Shown: positions 7,081-14,415, counted from the first letter of the stretch. The stretch is 17,046 nt of DNA from Chloroflexota bacterium (GCA_003242205.1 QGUR01000067.1:1-17046); one strand, 5' to 3'. Notes: generated by a model from the sequence alone, not told the origin. A program made the numbers and translations.

Positions 7081-8115
7081 ATGAGCAAGAAGCGCACGAC
7101 AATGGAGGATGTCGCAAAGGCGGCGGGTGTCTCCAGAACGACAGTCTCGTTCGTTCTGAACAACATCCCCAACAGCAATATCGCCGACGCGACACGAGAG
7201 CGCGTGCTTCAGGTGGCCCGGGAGCTGGACTATGCGCCGAACACGCAGGCGCTCAATCTGGTGACAGGCCGCACGATGATGATCGCGCTGGTTGTACGCA
7301 AAACCACCCATCAGATGGCGAGCGACGCCTTTCTCGGCGCGGTCATCGAAGGCATCATGCAGGCGATTGAGCCGCATGGCTATCATCTCATGATCCACGC
7401 CGCGCAGCCGGATGGCGTGAACAGCACCTATCGCGACCTGATCCGAACGCGCAAGGCCGACGGTCTGGTGATTTCATCGCCTATGGTGAGTGACGCCGAA
7501 GTTCGCCTGTTGCACGACGAAGGCACGCCGGTCGTGCTGCAGGGCGCGTCGACCATGGAAGGGGTCGCCAGCATCGACGTCGACAACGAGCAAGGCGCGT
7601 ATGACGCCGTCCGGCACCTGATCGAGCTGGGCCATCGCCGTATCGGCCACATCAGTAACGCGCCGTTTTCTTATGCCGCAAGCTGCGAGCGGCTGAACGG
7701 CTACCGGAAGGCGCTGGCCGAAGCGGGTATCCCGTTCGACAGGGCGCTGGTGCGCGAGGGCAACTTTACCGCTGAGAGCGGTTACGAGCCGATGTACGCG
7801 CTGCTCGATCTTGAGGATCGACCGACTGCTGTTTTCATTGGCAGCGACGAAGTCGCGCTGGGCGCGCTTGACGCAGCCCGGCAACGGGGCATTACAGCGC
7901 CGGACGATCTGTCAGTCATCGGTTTTGATAACCTTCCGGTGGGCCGGTATCTGCAACCGCCGCTGACGACGGTGCATTTGCCCGCTTTTGATCTGGGGCG
8001 AGAGGCTGGTAATATGATCCTGGCCCTGGTACGCAGCGAGCACCTGCCCCGCTTGAAGGTCTCGTTGCCCACCCGATTAATCCTGCGCGGGTCTACCGCG
8101 CCAGTACCGGCATGA
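7081..8115 (+). CDS. LacI/GalR-family transcriptional repressor
   Basis: This 344-residue protein has the family helix-turn-helix at residues 8-28 (MEDVAKAAGVSRTTVSFVLN), a hinge near 53-64 (NTQALNLVTGRT) and a periplasmic-binding-like effector domain with GADGL-equivalent KADGLVISSP, the GHRRIGHIS motif and DDLSVIGFDN near the C terminus. The start is not certain. ATG 7081 gives the natural MSKKRTTMEDV N terminus, but its GGAG abuts the codon with no spacing. GTG 7057 would overlap the operator palindrome and has no ribosome site. ATG 7102 would cut into the HTH. It very likely senses a sugar and controls the divergent mannosidase and the downstream ABC transporter, 77 bp away, by analogy with family members beside sugar loci. 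Confidence 0.93.
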   Translation: MSKKRTTMEDVAKAAGVSRTTVSFVLNNIPNSNIADATRERVLQVARELDYAPNTQALNLVTGRTMMIALVVRKTTHQMASDAFLGAVIEGIMQAIEPHGYHLMIHAAQPDGVNSTYRDLIRTRKADGLVISSPMVSDAEVRLLHDEGTPVVLQGASTMEGVASIDVDNEQGAYDAVRHLIELGHRRIGHISNAPFSYAASCERLNGYRKALAEAGIPFDRALVREGNFTAESGYEPMYALLDLEDRPTAVFIGSDEVALGALDAARQRGITAPDDLSVIGFDNLPVGRYLQPPLTTVHLPAFDLGREAGNMILALVRSEHLPRLKVSLPTRLILRGSTAPVPA

Positions 8116-8151
8116 AAGGAGGTTAACGACCGAGACTTTCTTTGCACCAAC

Positions 8152-8160
8152 TGCTATACC
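8152..8160 (+). promoter_or_regulatory. Extended -10 candidate for the sugar ABC operon
   Basis: TGCTATACC (8152-8160) carries the TGn extension before a -10-like TATACC, 32 nt upstream of the GTG start. No clear -35 and no obvious full LacI-type palindrome were found here, so control may act through the upstream lacI promoter. Confidence 0.35.
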
Positions 8161-8192
8161 TTGTCCGAATAGTTACTTCAAGGAGCAGTCCA

Positions 8193-9485
8193 GTGAGCAA
8201 GCGTTTTACTCTGATTCTCATGCTTGTCGCGGCACTCACGCTCGCCGTCGCCCCGATGACGAGCGCGCAGGATGATGTCCGCTTTGTTTCCTTTATGACC
8301 ACCTTCGGCGGCTCCGAGCTTGACGCGCTGATGCAGTCGCTCAACGCCTTCACCGAGCAGACCGGTATTCAGGTCATCGTGGAAAGCAACCGCCAGCTCG
8401 TGCCGATCCTCCGCACCCGTATCGCCGGTGGCAGCCCGCCCGATGTGGCGCTGATTCCGCAGCCCGGCAACGTTGCTGAATTCGCCCGTCAGGGCGCGCT
8501 GGTCCCGCTGGTGAACGCCGATGGCAGCCCCGGCCTGATCGACCAGGAACTGCTCGACGCGAACTACGCGCCCGGCATCCAGTCGCTCGGCATCGTGGAC
8601 GGCGCGGTTTACGGCGTGCTGGCGAAGGCCAACTCCAAGAGCACCATCTGGTACAAGCCGCCACAGTTTGAAGAACTCGGCCTCGAAGTCCCGACGACGT
8701 GGGATGAACTGATGGCCGTGCAGCAGGCGTTCCTCGACGCCGGCATCACCCCGTGGTCGATCGGCGGCGGCGACGCCTGGACGCTGACCGACTGGTTCGA
8801 GAACATCTACGCCCGCGTGGCCGGCCCGGAGATGTACAACCAGTTGTTCGTGACCCACGAAGTTTCGTGGACCGACCCGACCGTTGTCGAGGCGATGGAA
8901 CTGTTGGGCCAGGTTCTGCACCCGGCTGACGAAAAGCTGGCCGGCGGCGCGGAAGGCACGGTAGCGACCGACTTCATCACCGCCGCGAACATGGTCTTCC
9001 GTCCCGACAACCCGGAAGCCGCCATGTACTATGAGGGCGGTTTCATGGGCGGCATCATCGCCAACAACTTCCCCGAACTGACGCCGGTCGAGGACTTCAG
9101 CGCTTTCCTCTTCCCGCCGATTAAAGAGGAGCATGGCGCTCCGGTCGTCGGCGGCGGCGACCTGCTGGTTGCCTTCACCGATCGTCCGGAAGTGGCCGAA
9201 CTGATCCGCTGGATGGCCAGCCCCGAAGGCAACACGCTGTGGGCTGAAACCGGCGCGATCGTGTCGCCGAACATCAACGTGTCGCTCGATGTCTACTCGC
9301 CGCTGGGCGCGCTGGACGCCGAGCAGGTGGCGGGCGCCGAAGTCTTCCTGTTCGACGGTTCGGACCTGATGCCGAGCGCCGTCGGCAGCGCGATGAGCTC
9401 CGCGCTTCAGGGCTATGTCGCCGATCCCGACAGCCTGATGGAGCAGCTGCAGTTCATCGAAGACACGGCTGCGACCAGCTACTAA
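8193..9485 (+). CDS. Sugar ABC transporter substrate-binding protein
   Basis: This 430-residue extracellular binding protein captures an oligosaccharide or glycoside and delivers it to the two permeases encoded downstream. A Sec signal peptide is clear: MSKRF, a hydrophobic core (LILMLVAALTLAVA, 7-20) and a likely cut after TSA25. There is no lipobox cysteine. The mature protein matches family-1 solute-binding proteins, and FGGSELDALMQSLNAFTEQTG plus AGGSPPDVALIPQPG recall the alpha-glucoside binder AglE. GTG 8193 is chosen because AAGGAG (8180-8185) sits 7 nt upstream and the signal peptide begins there; a longer TTG-start frame from 8142 lacks a ribosome site. Two hairpins follow the stop before the permeases. 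Linkage to the mannosidase suggests an alpha-mannoside ligand, unproven. Confidence 0.92.
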   Translation: MSKRFTLILMLVAALTLAVAPMTSAQDDVRFVSFMTTFGGSELDALMQSLNAFTEQTGIQVIVESNRQLVPILRTRIAGGSPPDVALIPQPGNVAEFARQGALVPLVNADGSPGLIDQELLDANYAPGIQSLGIVDGAVYGVLAKANSKSTIWYKPPQFEELGLEVPTTWDELMAVQQAFLDAGITPWSIGGGDAWTLTDWFENIYARVAGPEMYNQLFVTHEVSWTDPTVVEAMELLGQVLHPADEKLAGGAEGTVATDFITAANMVFRPDNPEAAMYYEGGFMGGIIANNFPELTPVEDFSAFLFPPIKEEHGAPVVGGGDLLVAFTDRPEVAELIRWMASPEGNTLWAETGAIVSPNINVSLDVYSPLGALDAEQVAGAEVFLFDGSDLMPSAVGSAMSSALQGYVADPDSLMEQLQFIEDTAATSY

Positions 9486-9492
9486 TCTCTGT

Positions 9493-9586
9493 CATGCGGC
9501 TCGTCGGGGGACATGCGCGCCACGCTCCCCGGCGCGCCGCATGTCTGTCTGACGGAGCGAGGGCGCGCTTGGCCGCGCCCTCGTTC
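9493..9586 (+). other. Intercistronic RNA hairpins between binding protein and permease genes
   Basis: Two GC-rich structures lie in the 200-bp gap. The first pairs CATGCGGC (9493-9500) with GCCGCATG (9536-9543), with inner CGGGG/CCCCG (9505-9509, 9527-9531). The second pairs GAGCGAGGGCGCG (9555-9567) with CGCGCCCTCGTTC (9574-9586), 13 bp with one G-U. Neither is followed by a U run, so they look like mRNA-protecting or attenuating elements that favour binding protein over permeases, not full terminators. Confidence 0.55.
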
Positions 9587-9685
9587 CCGGTGCAATCTCT
9601 TTGAATCGCCAGCCGCCAGTCGGGCGGAAAGTCACAATGAGGCGCTTTCCTCGAAGGCCCGGGCAGGAAGAACGAAGAGGTCCTC

Positions 9686-10582
9686 ATGAAAAAGAACCCG
9701 GTTTTAGGATGGGCGTTTGCGCTTCCGGCCGTAATTCTGCTGATTTTATTCCTGATCTACCCGACGCTCCGCACCATACAACTGAGTTTTACGCAGGGAA
9801 TTGCCTTTAGGCCGGAGCCATACGTCGGGCTGGATAACTACATCACGCTGTTCACGCGCGATCCCTTTTTCTTCAACTTACGCAACTTCCCCCCCACAGG
9901 CGCGTTCTTCACAACCATTCTCTGGCTGATCCTGTTCGTGCCGATTGTCATTGGCCTGGGCCTGATGATCGCGGTCATGGCGAACGCCGTGCGCTACGAA
10001 GTCGCCATCAAGACGATTGTCTTTTTGCCGATGGCGATTTCTTTCACGGCGGCGGGCATTATCTGGCGTTTCGTCTATAGCCCCGACCCGAACACCGGCC
10101 TGCTCAATGCCTTTTTAATGGCCGTCATCCCAGGGTTCCAGCCGGTGCCGTGGTTAGGCCGGGTCGATCTGGTGAATTTCGCGCTGATCGCCGCCGCCAT
10201 CTGGCTCTATACCGGCTTTTGCGTCGTGATCCTGTCGGCGGCGCTCAAGAGCCTGCCGAGCGAAGTCATGGAGGCGGCGCGCGTCGACGGCGCAAATAGC
10301 TGGCAACTGTTCTGGCGCGTGACCGTGCCGATGCTCTGGCCGACCATCGTCGTCGTCAGCACGACCATGATCATCAACGTGCTGAAGGCGTTCGACTTGG
10401 TGTACATCATGACCAACGGCGGCCCGCGCAATGCCAGCCGCATTATCGGCTTCGCCATGTATCACGAAACCTTCCAGAACGGCCGGCCCGGTTATGGCAG
10501 CGCCATCGCGGTCGTCATGCTGATTCTGGTGCTGCCGTTCGTGTACTTCAACATTCGCCGCTTCCGCGTAGAGAGGCAGTAG
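9686..10582 (+). CDS. Sugar ABC transporter permease, first subunit (MalF/AglF type)
   Basis: This 298-residue integral membrane protein has about six hydrophobic helices (near 8-27, 73-100, 108-130, 163-187, 218-235, 271-290). The cytoplasmic EAA loop that docks the ATPase is clear at 193-216 (EVMEAARVDGAN then WRVTVPMLWP). The N-terminal LIYPTLRTIQLSFTQ (23-37) and GLDNY (48-52) are usual for MalF-type permeases; overall it is closest to the AglF type. GAGG at 9677-9680 lies 5 nt before the ATG. The stop is 2 nt before the next start, so the two permeases are translationally coupled. No ATP-binding subunit gene is present in the window; a shared MsmK/UgpC-like ATPase elsewhere is presumed. 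Confidence 0.93.
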   Translation: MKKNPVLGWAFALPAVILLILFLIYPTLRTIQLSFTQGIAFRPEPYVGLDNYITLFTRDPFFFNLRNFPPTGAFFTTILWLILFVPIVIGLGLMIAVMANAVRYEVAIKTIVFLPMAISFTAAGIIWRFVYSPDPNTGLLNAFLMAVIPGFQPVPWLGRVDLVNFALIAAAIWLYTGFCVVILSAALKSLPSEVMEAARVDGANSWQLFWRVTVPMLWPTIVVVSTTMIINVLKAFDLVYIMTNGGPRNASRIIGFAMYHETFQNGRPGYGSAIAVVMLILVLPFVYFNIRRFRVERQ

Positions 10583-10584
10583 CC

Positions 10585-11469
10585 ATGACGACAACCACCG
10601 CACCTCGTGTCGTTGAAACACCGCGGGCCATCGCCCGGCTGCGACCGTCACCGCGCTGGCTGCTGCATATCGTGCTGGTCGTGATCGCGGTCATCTGGCT
10701 GGCGCCGTCCGTCGGCCTGCTGATCACATCCTTCCGCCCGCCCGCCGCGATTGCCGACTCCGGCTGGTGGACAGCGTTCTCGCCCGCGCGGTTTACGCTG
10801 GCCAATTACGAGCACGTTCTGTTCTCGCAGGGCATGGGACAGGCGTTCCGCAACAGCTTCCTGATCACGATTCCGAGCACCATCCTGCCGCTGATCGTCG
10901 CCTCGCTGGCGGCCTACGCCTTCGCCTGGCTCGACTTTCCGGGCCGCGACTGGGTGTTTCTGGGCGTGCTCGTGTTGCTCATCATTCCATTGCAGACGAC
11001 ACTGGTTCCGGTTCTGCAGATGTTCAACGGACTGGGACTGAACGGCACGCTTCACGGCCTGTGGATCGCGCATACGGCTTACGGATTGCCGTTCGCCATT
11101 TACTTGCTGCGAAATTTCTTCGCTTCGCTGCCACGCGACCTGTTCGAATCGGCCCGGATTGACGGCGCGAACGAACTGACGATCTTCAGCCGCATCGTGA
11201 TCCCGCTGTCCGTCCCGGCTCTGGCCTCGCTGATGATCTTCCAGTTCATGTGGGTCTGGAACGATCTGCTGATCGCGCTGGTGTTCATGAGCAACCCGGA
11301 ATACCAGCCGATGACGGTACGTATACAGGCGCTGCTCGGCACTTACGCGACCGAATGGCACATCATGAGCGCGTCGGCATTCGTGTCGATGGCGGTTCCG
11401 CTGATCGTCTTCTTCGCGCTGCAACGCTATTTCGTCACCGGCATCACCGCCGGCGCGGTGAAGTCGTAA
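10585..11469 (+). CDS. Sugar ABC transporter permease, second subunit (MalG/AglG type)
   Basis: This 294-residue membrane protein should pair with the preceding permease. Helices lie near 25-48, 87-115, 123-145, 156-176, 209-233 and 265-284. The EAA loop is at 184-207 (RDLFESARIDGAN then SRIVIPLSVP), with Ser in place of the usual middle Ala at 189. SFRPPAAIADSGWWTAF (49-65) and the following FTLANYEHVL are typical of the alpha-glucoside AglG branch. The start ATG lies 2 nt after the upstream stop, with AGAGGCAG inside the end of the previous gene acting as ribosome site. A strong terminator follows 30 bp after its stop, closing the operon. Confidence 0.93.
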   Translation: MTTTTAPRVVETPRAIARLRPSPRWLLHIVLVVIAVIWLAPSVGLLITSFRPPAAIADSGWWTAFSPARFTLANYEHVLFSQGMGQAFRNSFLITIPSTILPLIVASLAAYAFAWLDFPGRDWVFLGVLVLLIIPLQTTLVPVLQMFNGLGLNGTLHGLWIAHTAYGLPFAIYLLRNFFASLPRDLFESARIDGANELTIFSRIVIPLSVPALASLMIFQFMWVWNDLLIALVFMSNPEYQPMTVRIQALLGTYATEWHIMSASAFVSMAVPLIVFFALQRYFVTGITAGAVKS

Positions 11470-11498
11470 CCGGCAGCCGCTTCGTTTCATCGCAACAA

Positions 11499-11535
11499 AA
11501 ACGGGACAGGCTTTTCACCTGTCCCGTTTGATTTT
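11499..11535. terminator. Bidirectional terminator closing the ABC operon
   Basis: AAACGGGACAGG (11499-11510), loop CTTTTCA, CCTGTCCCGTTT (11518-11529): a 12-bp perfect stem followed by GATTTT on plus. On minus the stem is followed by TTTTTGTTG, so it can also serve the convergent DUF309 gene. Confidence 0.88.
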
Positions 11536-11642
11536 GCATGAGGCTGCCACGAGTTCATGATAGTGGCACTTCGCCCTTCGCCGCATGATATCCCGTTTCA
11601 CAGCGTTCTTTGACCGCGCCCGCATATAGATTCGAATCCGGC

Positions 11643-12419
11643 CTACGATTCCTCCGCTTCGCCAACCAGCCGCACGGGTCTGAGCAGCGAACGGTCGAAC
11701 TCATCGAGCCGGTCCGGCCCCAGACGCTCCAGCTCGGCGCGGACGCGGGCGGCGTCGGCCTTCAGCCGCGCGACATCGACGCCCTGACACACATCAGGCA
11801 GCAGCGCCAGCCACTGTACGCTACGCAGGAGCATTTTCAGCGCCCCCCGCTGGTTGCCGCGCGTGATCTGGTAATAGGCGATGCCGACCTGCAGGATGGC
11901 GCGGTACAGATCGCGCACCGGGCCACGCTCTGCCACCCACAGCGCCTCAAAAAGGTCGTGCTGTTTGTAGTATTCGCCCGCGTTGAACTTGCGGATGGCT
12001 TCAACCGCTTCCGGGGGGAGCGGCTCGGCGCATTGCCGGCGCATTGCCGCAACCGACGCCTCATCTGGCGTGCGCGCCAGCTCCGTTAGCACCTGACCAA
12101 GCTGTTCAAACAGTTGCGCGGGCGTCAGCGCCATGTCCGCCCCGGCGATCAGCGCCGCATCGCGCACAGCCGCGTCTGTAGAGACAAGCACAATCGGGAT
12201 ACGGCGCGTCGCCGCGCTGGATTTCGGCGTCGTCACCCAGAAGCGCCAGCCGGCTTCGTCGCCGTCAACCAGCACCGCCGCCGCGTGATCGTCGGCAAGC
12301 CGCGTCACATAACCCTCTGTCGTTTCGTAAACCACAGGGCGATAGCGCCCGCTGATACGCTGGATGGCGACATCCGCCCACGCCGCTGTGCTGGTAAGCA
12401 CGACTGTTGGCCTGCTCAT
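11643..12419 (-). CDS. Receiver-like domain fused to a DUF309 domain
   Basis: The 258-residue product has two parts. Residues about 3-115 look like a response-regulator receiver fold: hydrophobic strand TVVLTS, Asp52/Asp54 after AAVLV, then IPIVLVST (74-81) and AGADMALTP (92-100). The N-terminal acidic pair is replaced by TSTAAW and the conserved Lys before Pro100 is Thr99, so it is probably a non-phosphorylated pseudo-receiver. Residues about 138-200 match DUF309: KFNAGEYYKQHDLFEALW (144-161), then LYRAILQVGIAYYQITRGN and RGALKML, the last being a family hallmark. DUF309 function is unknown. ATG 12419 has a partial ribosome site (GAAGGG). It lies 37 bp downstream of the GH16-like gene on the same strand, so they probably share a transcript. 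Confidence 0.82.
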   Translation of the reverse strand: MSRPTVVLTSTAAWADVAIQRISGRYRPVVYETTEGYVTRLADDHAAAVLVDGDEAGWRFWVTTPKSSAATRRIPIVLVSTDAAVRDAALIAGADMALTPAQLFEQLGQVLTELARTPDEASVAAMRRQCAEPLPPEAVEAIRKFNAGEYYKQHDLFEALWVAERGPVRDLYRAILQVGIAYYQITRGNQRGALKMLLRSVQWLALLPDVCQGVDVARLKADAARVRAELERLGPDRLDEFDRSLLRPVRLVGEAEES

Positions 12420-12456
12420 GATTGCCCTTCGCTTTGTTCCATCATCCTGAATTGTT

Positions 12457-13236
12457 TTATCCGTCGATTTCGATGCGCTCGATCACCAGCCGTTGTTCCT
12501 GCACAACCGGCTTCAGGCCCCAGCCGAACCGCCCGCGCGGCGTGACAATCGCGTACTGGTTGTCGATCCACGCGATGAAGCCCATGCCGCCCGATGGCGC
12601 GACCGGCGCTTCGTGGACCACCTGACCATCGACGCTAAAGGTCGCGCTGTCCGAGCGCCAGTCGAGCACATAGGTGTGCGCTTCCGACAGAAGTTCATCG
12701 CCGAGCGCGCCGGTGCTGATGCACAACGCCGGTTGCAGCCGCGGCCACAGCCAGCGGTAGAACGGCCGCCACTGCATGAGCAGCACGGCCAGCGGCGCGA
12801 ACGGGGCCAGCGCCAGCGCGCGCGGTCGCGTTAGATCGACCGTCGACGCCTGCCAGCCGGAACCCGGCACGCCATATGCCAGACGCAAATCCGACGGCGG
12901 CGCGGCGAAAAAGAACCAGATCGCTTTTGGCAGGCGCGGCAAACGCCGTTTCTGATCCGGCGATAGGGGATGGTTCCAGAACCCGAACCCGGCGGTTCCG
13001 ACAGCCGGGCCGCCCATCGCGTATGCCCGCACCGCCAGGCGCACGGGAGGTCGCCAGCGCATGTGAAAGGTCTGGTAGGAATAATCGCTGATTTGCGCGT
13101 TGGTGTACTCGCCCCCGGACGTAGGACGGTCGATCAGGTGCAACCGCCCGTCCACGACTTCAACCCGTCCGCTGCCGGTTTCCAGAACGTGCCAGCGGTT
13201 CAGCCCGTTTGTAAAATCATCCGCCAGACGCATCAT
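12457..13236 (-). CDS. GH16-like (concanavalin A-type beta-sandwich) protein, probably non-catalytic
   Basis: I read this 259-residue protein as a lectin/glucanase-type beta-sandwich. The N terminus (DDFTNGLNRWHV, then VEVVDGRLHL) and the C-terminal block TYVLDWRSDSATFSVDGQVVHE followed by GGMGFIAWIDN are typical of GH16-like or related carbohydrate-binding domains. A GH16 ExDxxE catalytic motif is not visible, and GTAGFGFWNHPL lies where the active-site strand would be expected, so hydrolase activity is doubtful. No signal peptide is seen; a hydrophobic patch (ALAPFAPLAVLLM) lies mid-protein. Start choice: ATG 13269 is only 5 nt downstream of a TATAAT and would need a leaderless message, so ATG 13236 (or 13233) is preferred. 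The next gene on the strand is the DUF309 fusion. Confidence 0.7.
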   Translation of the reverse strand: MMRLADDFTNGLNRWHVLETGSGRVEVVDGRLHLIDRPTSGGEYTNAQISDYSYQTFHMRWRPPVRLAVRAYAMGGPAVGTAGFGFWNHPLSPDQKRRLPRLPKAIWFFFAAPPSDLRLAYGVPGSGWQASTVDLTRPRALALAPFAPLAVLLMQWRPFYRWLWPRLQPALCISTGALGDELLSEAHTYVLDWRSDSATFSVDGQVVHEAPVAPSGGMGFIAWIDNQYAIVTPRGRFGWGLKPVVQEQRLVIERIEIDG

Positions 13237-13273
13237 TCGGCTCGTTATCGGCTGTCTCCGGCGTACCATACCC

Positions 13274-13279
13274 GATTAT
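13274..13279 (-). promoter_or_regulatory. Predicted -10 for the GH16-like/DUF309 operon
   Basis: A perfect TATAAT reads on the minus strand at 13279-13274. It implies transcription starting near 13267, which favours ATG 13236 as translation start. No -35 match is evident. Confidence 0.45.
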
Positions 13280-13339
13280 ACGGCAATCCCCCAAACCAGA
13301 TCATTTGTTCTGAAAAGCATGGAATTCGCCTCGTCCTGC

Positions 13340-13348
13340 TGGTATAAT
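13340..13348 (+). promoter_or_regulatory. Extended -10 promoter for the MBL-fold gene
   Basis: TGGTATAAT (13340-13348) is a consensus -10 with TGn extension, 47 nt before the GTG start. It is divergent from the -10 at 13279-13274. The -35 at 17 bp (TGGAAT) is weak, as expected of an extended -10 promoter. Confidence 0.6.
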
Positions 13349-13395
13349 CTCCCCTTACTTGACACCACATCCAGACCAGACAAGGGACTTCACCA

Positions 13396-14034
13396 GTGGA
13401 TATCACCTGGTACGGCCATAGCTGTTTTCGCATCAGCGAGCGCAATCGCATCACAGTCGTCACCGACCCGTTTTCCGAATCCCTCGGCCTGCCGGTTCCG
13501 AAGCTCAAGGCCGATGTCGTCACCGTCAGCCACGACGAGCCGGGCCACAACAACGTCGAGCTCGTGAAGGGCGATCCGTATGTCCTGCGCGGCCCCGGCG
13601 AATATGAAATCAAGGGGCTGTTCGTCACCGGGCTGGCCATGCACAACACGGCGGCAGCACGCCCGCGCCGGAACGTCGCCTATCTCATCGAGATGGACAG
13701 CCTGACGGTATTGCATCTGGGCGATCTCGACCACGTCCCCGAACAGTCGGTGATCGAGTCGATCGGCGAAGTCAATGTGCTGCTCGTGCCGGTGGGCGGC
13801 GGCAAAGGGTTGAAAGCCAGCGAAGCCGCGGAAGTCGTGGCGCTGGTAGAGCCGCATTTCGTCGTGCCGATGCACTACGCCCTTCCCGGCCTGATGCTCG
13901 ACCTCGACCCGGTCGATCGCTTTCTAAAGGCCATGGGCGTGACCGTGCCGCAGGAAATGGAAGTTTTGAAAGTCACGTCTGGTTCCTTGCCAGAACAGCC
14001 GCAAGTCGTTATTCTAGCCCCACAGGCGAGTTGA
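13396..14034 (+). CDS. MBL-fold protein of the UlaG/COG2220 type with degenerate metal motif
   Basis: This 212-residue protein has the metallo-beta-lactamase fold signatures of COG2220 hydrolases: WYGHSCFRI (5-13), TDPFS (23-27), VTVSH (42-46), GPGEYEIKGLFVTGLA (66-81), HLGDLDH (107-113) and VVPMHY (156-161). Expected ligand positions His46, His51, Asp110 and His160 are kept. The central HxHxDH motif reads HDEPGH (46-51), so the second His is Glu48 and the Asp is Gly50. Loss of these would weaken or change metal binding, so hydrolase activity is uncertain. The GTG start at 13396 is supported by AAGGGA (13382-13387). A small conserved gene follows 71 bp downstream on the same strand and is probably co-transcribed. 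Fold is secure; function is not. Confidence 0.88.
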   Translation: MDITWYGHSCFRISERNRITVVTDPFSESLGLPVPKLKADVVTVSHDEPGHNNVELVKGDPYVLRGPGEYEIKGLFVTGLAMHNTAAARPRRNVAYLIEMDSLTVLHLGDLDHVPEQSVIESIGEVNVLLVPVGGGKGLKASEAAEVVALVEPHFVVPMHYALPGLMLDLDPVDRFLKAMGVTVPQEMEVLKVTSGSLPEQPQVVILAPQAS

Positions 14035-14105
14035 GATCGTGAATGTCTCGCGATCACTGCGAGCGCCCACAGTTGGCGAGTGAGGCATTCAAAGCGAGGC
14101 TATGC

Positions 14106-14414
14106 ATGAGCGTCAAGTTGTTGATGAATTGGGATATCAAACCGGGGCGCGACCAGGAATACTTTGAATTCGTCGTGCGCGAGTGGGTTCCGGGCATCAC
14201 CAGGCTTGGCTTGCAGGCCACAGGCGCCTGGTACACCGTCTATAGCCGAACCGAGGCGCCGCAGATCATGACCGAAGGCATCGCCAAAGACCTGGAGACG
14301 ATGCGTTCCATCCTCAACAGCCGCGAGTGGCAGATGCTCTACGAAAAGTTGCAGGAATACGTCTCCAACTACAACCAGAAGATCGTTCACACGACCGGCG
14401 GCTTCCAGTTATAA
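14106..14414 (+). CDS. Small conserved protein, possibly a dimeric alpha/beta-barrel (NIPSNAP-like)
   Basis: This 102-residue protein begins with a strand (SVKLLMNWDI), then PGRDQEYFEFVVREWVPGITRLGL, a strand with AWYTVYS and a long helical half ending NYNQKIV. The order of elements and the W/Y-rich N-terminal half recall ferredoxin-like dimeric barrel proteins such as NIPSNAP, but I cannot identify the family with certainty and assign no function. Start ATG 14106 follows GAGG (14096-14099) with 6-nt spacing; a longer in-frame ATG at 14043 lacks a ribosome site and adds residues of poor protein character. It follows the MBL-fold gene and ends at a shared terminator. Confidence 0.72.
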   Translation: MSVKLLMNWDIKPGRDQEYFEFVVREWVPGITRLGLQATGAWYTVYSRTEAPQIMTEGIAKDLETMRSILNSREWQMLYEKLQEYVSNYNQKIVHTTGGFQL

Positions 14415-14415
14415 C

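Noticed and set aside
7102..8115. Shorter start for the LacI-type repressor
   Set aside because: Starting at ATG 7102 would remove residues before the helix-turn-helix and has no ribosome site.
8178..9134. A 318-codon frame antisense to the binding protein gene
   Set aside because: It is a GC-driven shadow of a convincing signal-peptide-bearing binding protein; the translation has no recognisable domain.
10648..11490. A 280-codon minus-strand frame across the second permease
   Set aside because: Its translation is rich in Arg, Gln, His and Asp without hydrophobic structure, as expected for the antisense of a membrane protein.
11629..11638. GATTCGAATC resembling a tRNA T-loop
   Set aside because: The flanking bases cannot pair into a T-arm stem and no acceptor, D or anticodon arms are present. 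It is a chance 10-bp palindrome.
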